A DNA stretch of 9,670 nt from an uncultured Oscillospiraceae bacterium (lineage in GTDB: Bacteria > Bacillota > Clostridia > UBA1381): NCBI GenBank assembly GCA_945876665.1, contig CAMCPC010000027.1:1-9670 (forward strand), read 5' to 3'. The notes beneath the pieces are model-generated. The model was not told where the DNA came from and made no database searches. It worked only from the letters and a program-made list of their open reading frames with translations. This document shows, piece after piece, positions 5,748 through 9,670 of this stretch. The position numbers were made by a program, and so were the translations under genes. The first letter of the stretch is position 1; each line of letters begins with the position of its first letter.

Positions 5748-7418
5748 ATGCTTTCAGATATTGAAATCGCGCAGGGTGCAAAAATGAAACATATCCGCGA
5801 TATTGCCGCTTCAATCGGCATCGGCGAGGACGAGCTGGAGTATTACGGAAAATATAAGGCGAAGATGTCGTCAGATTTGTGGAACAAGGTAAAGGATAAC
5901 AAGGACGGTAAGCTTGTGCTTGTTACGGCTATCAACCCCACACCCGCCGGCGAGGGTAAAACTACCACTACAATAGGTCTTGGCGACGCGCTGACAAAAA
6001 TGGGTAAAAAGTGTGTGCTTGCGCTTCGTGAACCGTCACTTGGTCCGGTAATGGGCGTTAAAGGCGGCGCGGCAGGCGGCGGCTACAGTCAGGTTGTGCC
6101 TATGGAGGACATCAATCTTCATTTCACAGGTGATATGCACGCAATAACTGCGGCAAATAATCTGCTTTCCGCAATGATAGATAACCACATTCATCAGGGC
6201 AACGCGCTTGATATTGACGTTACGAATATAGTGTGGAAGCGTGTTGTTGACACAAACGACAGAGCGCTTCGCAAAATAGTTGTCGGCATGGGCGGCAAAA
6301 TAAACGGTGTACCGCGCGAGGACGGATTTATGATTACGGTTGCGTCCGAGGTAATGGCTATACTTTGTCTTGCGTCCGACCTTGAGGATTTAAAAAAACG
6401 TCTTGGCGATATTATAATCGGATATAACCGCAGCGGCGAACCTGTGAAGGCATCTGATTTGCACGCGCAGGGCGCAATGGCTGCGCTTTTAAAGGACGCT
6501 ATAAAGCCAAACCTTGTACAGACACTTGAATATACGCCGTGCTTTATTCATGGCGGCCCGTTCGCAAACATTGCCCACGGCTGTAACAGTGTTCAGGCGA
6601 CAAAGCTTGCAATGAAGCTGTCTGATTACACAATCACAGAGGCAGGCTTCGGTGCGGACTTAGGCGCGGAAAAGTTTATGGACATAAAATGCCGCATGGC
6701 GGGCATAAACCCCGATGCGGTTGTTATAGTTGCAACGGTGCGCGCTCTTAAGTATAACGGCGGCATAGCAAAGGCTGACCTTAAGGAACCGAATGTTGAC
6801 GCGCTGAAAAAGGGTATTGTAAACCTTGAAAAGCATATTGAGAATATGAAATCCTACGGCGTGCCTGTTGTTGTGGCGGTAAACCGCTTCGACACAGACA
6901 GCGAGGAAGAACTGAACACAGTTATTGAAAGATGTAATCAGCTTGGCGCGGCTTGCGCTTTGAGCGAGGTGTTCGCAAAGGGCGGCGAAGGCGGACTTGA
7001 CTTAGCCGAAAAGGTTATTGCCGCAATAGAAAATGAAAAGGCGGATTACAAGCCTGCATATGATGTAAACGCGTCAATAAAGGATAAGATAAACACAATC
7101 GTAACAAAGATTTACGGCGGCAAGGGTGTAAAATACAGCGCAAAGGCTGCGAAGCAGATTGCAAGACTTGAGGAATTAGGTCTTGACAAAAAGCCTGTAT
7201 GTATGGCAAAGACACAGTATTCGCTGTCGGATAACCCGAAACTTCTTGGCAGACCGGAGAATTTTGAAATTACGGTCAGCAATGTGCGTGTATCAAACGG
7301 TGCGGGATTTATCGTTGTTGAAACGGGCGATATAATGGTAATGCCGGGACTCCCGAAAGTTCCCGCGGCAAATAACATTGACGTTGATGCGGACGGAAAG
7401 ATAACGGGACTATTTTAA
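5748..7418 (+). CDS. fhs: Formate--tetrahydrofolate ligase
   Basis: A 556-residue cytoplasmic enzyme that uses ATP to join formate and tetrahydrofolate, giving 10-formyltetrahydrofolate for purine synthesis, initiator tRNA formylation and, in acetogens, the methyl branch of the Wood-Ljungdahl pathway. The ATP-binding loop is [12 protein letters not shown] (64-75). Further family blocks are [29 protein letters not shown] and the [13 protein letters not shown] segment. Length matches the single-domain clostridial enzyme of about 556-559 residues, with no dehydrogenase/cyclohydrolase fusion. AAGGAGG at 5731-5737 lies 10 bases before the ATG. It heads a tight four-gene cluster, with tsaE starting 11 bases after its stop, and is preceded by an unusually folded 218-base non-coding leader. 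No other Wood-Ljungdahl gene is visible, so acetogenesis cannot be inferred. Confidence 0.97.
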   Translation: MLSDIEIAQGAKMKHIRDIAASIGIGEDELEYYGKYKAKMSSDLWNKVKDNKDGKLVLVTAINPTPAGEGKTTTTIGLGDALTKMGKKCVLALREPSLGPVMGVKGGAAGGGYSQVVPMEDINLHFTGDMHAITAANNLLSAMIDNHIHQGNALDIDVTNIVWKRVVDTNDRALRKIVVGMGGKINGVPREDGFMITVASEVMAILCLASDLEDLKKRLGDIIIGYNRSGEPVKASDLHAQGAMAALLKDAIKPNLVQTLEYTPCFIHGGPFANIAHGCNSVQATKLAMKLSDYTITEAGFGADLGAEKFMDIKCRMAGINPDAVVIVATVRALKYNGGIAKADLKEPNVDALKKGIVNLEKHIENMKSYGVPVVVAVNRFDTDSEEELNTVIERCNQLGAACALSEVFAKGGEGGLDLAEKVIAAIENEKADYKPAYDVNASIKDKINTIVTKIYGGKGVKYSAKAAKQIARLEELGLDKKPVCMAKTQYSLSDNPKLLGRPENFEITVSNVRVSNGAGFIVVETGDIMVMPGLPKVPAANNIDVDADGKITGLF

Positions 7419-7429
7419 GGAATATTAAT

Positions 7430-7855
7430 ATGAAGTATATTTCAAACAGCTATGAAGAAACACAGAAAATTGCCGCAGACTTTGCAAAGACCTTGAAAGA
7501 GGGCGATGTGCTTTGTATGTACGGCGATTTGGGCGTGGGAAAAACCGCCTTTGTGCAGGGACTTGCAAAGGGACTTGAAATTGACGAGCCTATAACGAGT
7601 CCGACCTTTACGATAGTCAATGAATACAGCGGTGCTCTGCCGCTGTATCATTTTGATGTTTACCGCATTGCGGACAGCGACGAAATGTACGAAATCGGAT
7701 ATGAGGAATACGTCTACGGCGACGGCGTAAGCGTTATTGAGTGGCCGCAGCTTATAGACGATATTCTTCCCGAAAAGCGGTACGATATTGAAATCGCAAA
7801 GGACTACGACAAGGGCGAAAATTACAGAACAATAGAGATTAAGGAGGTCGGATAA
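7430..7855 (+). CDS. tsaE: tRNA t6A biosynthesis ATPase TsaE
   Basis: A 141-residue P-loop ATPase that works with TsaB and TsaD to make threonylcarbamoyladenosine at position 37 of tRNAs reading ANN codons. ATP turnover by TsaE is thought to reset the TsaB-TsaD complex between reaction cycles. The Walker A motif is GDLGVGKT (32-39). The switch-like segment SPTFTIVNEY (57-66) is followed by LYHFDVYR (72-79), and the Walker B-type segment SVIEWP is at 101-106. All are family signatures and the length is normal. AAGGAA at 7417-7422 gives 7 bases of spacing to the ATG. Its stop codon directly abuts the tsaB start, so the two are very likely translationally coupled. TsaD and TsaC/YrdC, needed to complete the pathway, are not in the window. 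Confidence 0.95.
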   Translation: MKYISNSYEETQKIAADFAKTLKEGDVLCMYGDLGVGKTAFVQGLAKGLEIDEPITSPTFTIVNEYSGALPLYHFDVYRIADSDEMYEIGYEEYVYGDGVSVIEWPQLIDDILPEKRYDIEIAKDYDKGENYRTIEIKEVG

Positions 7856-7883
7856 ATGAGAGTGCTTGCAATAGACACCTCCT
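7842..7883 (+). promoter_or_regulatory. Hairpin that could mask the tsaB ribosome binding site
   Basis: AGGAGGT (7842-7848), the ribosome binding site of tsaB, is perfectly complementary to ACCTCCT (7877-7883), which lies in codons 8-10 of tsaB. The 28-base loop contains the tsaE stop and the tsaB ATG. Such a stem would make tsaB translation depend on ribosomes arriving from tsaE. The downstream arm is a copy of the anti-Shine-Dalgarno sequence of 16S rRNA and encodes part of the family-conserved DTSS segment, so chance is possible. Confidence 0.4.
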
Positions 7884-8575
7884 CAAATGTGGCTACGGTT
7901 GCGATTATGGAGGACGAGCTGCTTTTGGGCGAGTATATCTTAAATCATAAGAAAACTCATTCCCAGAAGATAATGACTATGATTGAGCAGCTTCTTGCCG
8001 ACCTTGAGCTTACAGTGCAGGATATTGATATATTTGCGGCGGCTGTTGGCCCCGGCTCATTTACGGGACTGCGTATCGGTGTAGCGACTGTAAAGGCACT
8101 TGCGCACGCGGCCGGCAAGAGAGTTGTAAGCGTGGGAACGCTTGAGGCACTTGCATATAATGTGCCCTATGCGGAACACATCATAGTGCCTGTGATGGAC
8201 GCGCGGCGCAATAACGTTTTCGCGGCAAGCTATATATGGGACGAGGGCTTTAAGGAAATAGGCGAGCCGGAGGGTATAACCATAGAGGAGTGCGTTGAAA
8301 GCTGCGGTGATTTTCTTGACACCATTTTTCTGGGTGACGGCGCAATGGTGCACCGCGATTATATAAAGGAAAAGCTTGGCGAACACGCGATTTTCCCCCA
8401 CGGTGCGGCGCTAAATTCAAGAGCATCGTCTGTGGCAGCGCTTGCGTTGGAAAAGGCAAAGCGCGGCGAAACGCAATCGTATCTTGAAATGAAGCCATAT
8501 TATATTAAAAAATCTCAAGCTGAAAAAGAATTGGAAGAAAAGGAGAAGAAACAGAATGATAGCAATAGGCAGTGA
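7856..8575 (+). CDS. tsaB: tRNA t6A biosynthesis protein TsaB
   Basis: A 239-residue ASKHA-fold protein that dimerises with TsaD and supports t6A37 formation on tRNA; it is a scaffold rather than the catalytic subunit. The N-terminus MRVLAIDTSSNVATVAI is the typical phosphate-1 strand. GPGSFTGLRIG (65-75) is the strongest TsaB signature. YIKKSQAEKELEE near the end matches the usual C-terminal pattern, and here it runs on into a highly charged Glu/Lys tail. The tail is encoded partly in the 20 bases that overlap rpiB. The ATG directly follows the tsaE stop codon, with AAGGAGG at 7841-7847. In many Firmicutes tsaB is followed by rimI and then tsaD; here rpiB follows instead. Confidence 0.95.
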   Translation: MRVLAIDTSSNVATVAIMEDELLLGEYILNHKKTHSQKIMTMIEQLLADLELTVQDIDIFAAAVGPGSFTGLRIGVATVKALAHAAGKRVVSVGTLEALAYNVPYAEHIIVPVMDARRNNVFAASYIWDEGFKEIGEPEGITIEECVESCGDFLDTIFLGDGAMVHRDYIKEKLGEHAIFPHGAALNSRASSVAALALEKAKRGETQSYLEMKPYYIKKSQAEKELEEKEKKQNDSNRQ

Positions 8576-8993
8576 CCACGGCGGTTTTGAATTAAAGGGA
8601 CATATCGTGGAGCATTTAAAGGAAAAGGGAATAGAAGTCAAGGATTTCGGTGTGTACAATGAGGACAGCGTTGATTATCCCGACTGTGCAAAGCCTGTCT
8701 GCACTTCTGTGCTTGACGGCGAATGTGAGCGCGGAATACTTGTCTGCGGCACGGGTATCGGCATTTCAATGGCGGCGAATAAATTTAAGGGCATAAGAGC
8801 GGCGCTTTGCGGCGATGTGTTCAGCGCAAAAATGGCAAAGGAGCATAACAACGCAAATGTTATCTGCCTTGGCGGCAGAGTTACGGGCAGAGAGCTTGCA
8901 AATATGATTGTTGACACGTTTCTTGAAGCCGAGTTTCAGGGCGGCAGACATCAGAATCGAATTGATAAAATTCACGAAATTGAAAATATGTAA
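8556..8993 (+). CDS. rpiB: Ribose-5-phosphate isomerase B
   Basis: A 145-residue enzyme of the RpiB/LacAB family that interconverts ribose 5-phosphate and ribulose 5-phosphate in the non-oxidative pentose phosphate pathway. Active-site features are all visible: SDHGGFELK (6-14), the catalytic cysteine in CGTGIGISMAANK (Cys64), HNNANV with His97, GGR near 105-107, and the phosphate-binding arginines in RHQNR (Arg131, Arg135). Length fits the family. An allose-6-phosphate or galactose-6-phosphate isomerase is a less likely alternative, because the catalytic residues match RpiB and the neighbours are housekeeping genes. The ATG lies inside the end of tsaB, preceded by AAGGAG (8540-8545) with 10 bases of spacing, so coupling to tsaB is likely. 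It is the last gene before a strong terminator. Confidence 0.95.
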   Translation: MIAIGSDHGGFELKGHIVEHLKEKGIEVKDFGVYNEDSVDYPDCAKPVCTSVLDGECERGILVCGTGIGISMAANKFKGIRAALCGDVFSAKMAKEHNNANVICLGGRVTGRELANMIVDTFLEAEFQGGRHQNRIDKIHEIENM

Positions 8994-8994
8994 T

Positions 8995-9028
8995 AAAAAA
9001 GCTGTTTACTTTGGTAAGCAGCTTTTTT
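8995..9028 (+). terminator. Intrinsic terminator of the fhs-tsaE-tsaB-rpiB operon
   Basis: AAAAAAGCTG (8995-9004) pairs perfectly with CAGCTTTTTT (9019-9028). The stem continues inward through one G-U pair and four further pairs (TTAC, 9006-9009, with GTAA, 9014-9017) to a 4-base loop TTTG (9010-9013). This makes a 15-pair stem ending in a run of six T, starting 1 base after the rpiB stop codon. The A-run on the left would also let it work on the opposite strand. Confidence 0.93.
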
Positions 9029-9030
9029 AA

Positions 9031-9084
9031 AATTGCGTCGCAACATATAGCAATGCTGTCCCTCAATAAAGGGTTGCTGCAATT
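9031..9084 (+). repeat. Imperfect inverted repeat with alternative pairings, between rpiB and pta
   Basis: AATTGC (9031-9036) pairs with GCAATT (9079-9084) and GCAAC (9040-9044) pairs with GTTGC (9073-9077), 11 pairs with a small internal loop. A competing fold pairs AGCAA (9049-9053) with TTGCT (9074-9078) and contains the hairpin CCCT/AGGG (9060-9063 with 9070-9073). TTGCG-T-CGCAA at 9033-9043 is also a perfect palindrome. The element lies after the rpiB terminator and before the pta promoter. No gene is seen in 9029-9236. Confidence 0.4.
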
Positions 9085-9163
9085 ATATTACAAAATTTTA
9101 ATTTGTTTAAATATGGTTCAAAATGCACTAAAACAATTTGTGTCATTTTTTTGTAATATTTAC

Positions 9164-9192
9164 TTGAAAATACAATAAAAAGGGTATATAAT
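9164..9192 (+). promoter_or_regulatory. Near-consensus sigma-A promoter of pta
   Basis: TTGAAA (9164-9169) and a perfect TATAAT (9187-9192) are 17 bases apart, the ideal spacing. Transcription should begin near 9199, giving a purine-rich leader of about 38 bases. A 5-bp inverted repeat, TTGTA (9151-9155) and TACAA (9171-9175), brackets the -35 box with half-sites 20 bases apart and may be an operator, though it is short. Confidence 0.8.
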
Positions 9193-9236
9193 AAAATAAG
9201 GAAAAATCCAAAAAAGAGAAAAAGGAGTTTTGAGTG

Positions 9237-9670
9237 ATGAGTACATTCATTGACCAGCTTAAAGAAAGAGCTAAAAAGGACATCAAGACCATTGTGCTTG
9301 CAGAGGGTGAGGAAATAAGAACTCTTAAAGCGGCGGAAATGGTCAAGAAAGAGGGTTACGCAAAGGTAATTCTTGTTGGAAATCCTGATAAGATAAAGGC
9401 TATGGCTGACGCTGAAAAGCTTGATATTGAGGGTATCGAGATAGTTGACAGCGAAAACAGCGATAAGAACGAGGAATACGCAAACGTATTCTATGAACTT
9501 AGAAAGAACAAGGGTGTTACACCCGAACAGGCTGCCGAAACAATCAAAGACCCGTCATATTACGCGGTTATGATGGTTAAGCAGGGTGATGCAGACGGTA
9601 TGGTATCAGGCGCGATTCATTCATCAGCCGACACAATCCGTCCGTCACTTCAGATTTTAAAGACTGCACC
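9237..9670 (+). CDS. pta: Phosphate acetyltransferase, N-terminal part (runs off the window)
   Basis: The first 144 complete codons of a phosphate acetyl/butyryl transferase family enzyme, open to the end of the window. Phosphate acetyltransferase interconverts acetyl-CoA plus phosphate with acetyl phosphate plus CoA, feeding acetate kinase for ATP production in fermenting anaerobes. The start MSTFIDQLKERAKKD is followed by IVLAEGEEIRTLKAA, KVILVGNPDKI, and then the strongly diagnostic DADGMVSGAIHSSADTIRP segment, which distinguishes it from phosphate butyryltransferase. AAAGGAG (9221-9227) lies 9 bases before the ATG; an in-frame GTG at 9234 is less well spaced. It has its own strong promoter and is separated from rpiB by a terminator. 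An acetate kinase gene probably follows outside the window, but that is inference. Confidence 0.93.
   Translation, partial: MSTFIDQLKERAKKDIKTIVLAEGEEIRTLKAAEMVKKEGYAKVILVGNPDKIKAMADAEKLDIEGIEIVDSENSDKNEEYANVFYELRKNKGVTPEQAAETIKDPSYYAVMMVKQGDADGMVSGAIHSSADTIRPSLQILKTA

Noticed and set aside
5636..5764. A 42-codon open frame in the fhs leader, starting at ATG 5636 and overlapping the fhs start
   Set aside because: It has no ribosome binding site, resembles no protein I know, and its bases are better explained by the RNA stems.
9103..9120. Possible Rex operator upstream of pta
   Set aside because: Only the left half (TTGTT) fits the TTGTTAA-type consensus; the right half does not match, so the site is not supported.

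Overview
The window looks like a chromosomal segment from a low-to-mid GC Gram-positive anaerobe, most likely class Clostridia. The evidence is the set of genes and their order (rsmD-coaD followed by a coiled-coil protein; fhs; tsaE-tsaB; rpiB; pta), strong AGGAGG-type ribosome binding sites, very AT-rich intergenic DNA, and a PdaA-like deacetylase of the spore-cortex type. All genes are on the + strand. A pectin-degrading gut lineage (Oscillospiraceae or Monoglobaceae type) is a reasonable guess because of the rhamnogalacturonan lyase, but this is inference.

Layout. Positions 1-948 hold an AT-rich upstream region and a lipoprotein polysaccharide deacetylase. Positions 949-3862 hold a promoter region flanked by a 10-bp inverted repeat and a large modular family-11 rhamnogalacturonan lyase that has no signal peptide. 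Positions 3863-5529 hold a promoter with a perfect 7-1-7 palindrome touching its -35 box, then rsmD, coaD and a small coiled-coil protein, closely spaced. Positions 5530-5747 are a non-coding stretch with two sizeable predicted RNA structures upstream of fhs. Positions 5748-8993 form a tight cluster, fhs-tsaE-tsaB-rpiB, with gaps of 11 and 0 bases and one 20-base overlap, closed by a strong intrinsic terminator. Positions 9029-9670 hold another folded non-coding stretch, a near-consensus housekeeping promoter and the first 144 codons of pta, which runs off the window.

How the genes work together. The central genes are housekeeping: ribosomal RNA methylation (RsmD), coenzyme A synthesis (CoaD), one-carbon activation on tetrahydrofolate (Fhs), the tRNA t6A pathway (TsaE, TsaB), pentose phosphate interconversion (RpiB) and acetyl-CoA/acetyl-phosphate conversion (Pta). 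The first two genes, one cell-envelope and one pectin-related, appear to be independent units. No mobile element, CRISPR array, tRNA or rRNA gene was seen.

Nothing here is clearly a new multi-gene system. The best leads are non-coding: the folded leader before fhs, the inverted repeat that could mask the lyase ribosome binding site on read-through transcripts, a hairpin that could mask the tsaB ribosome binding site, the palindrome at the rsmD promoter, and the two alternative folds before pta.
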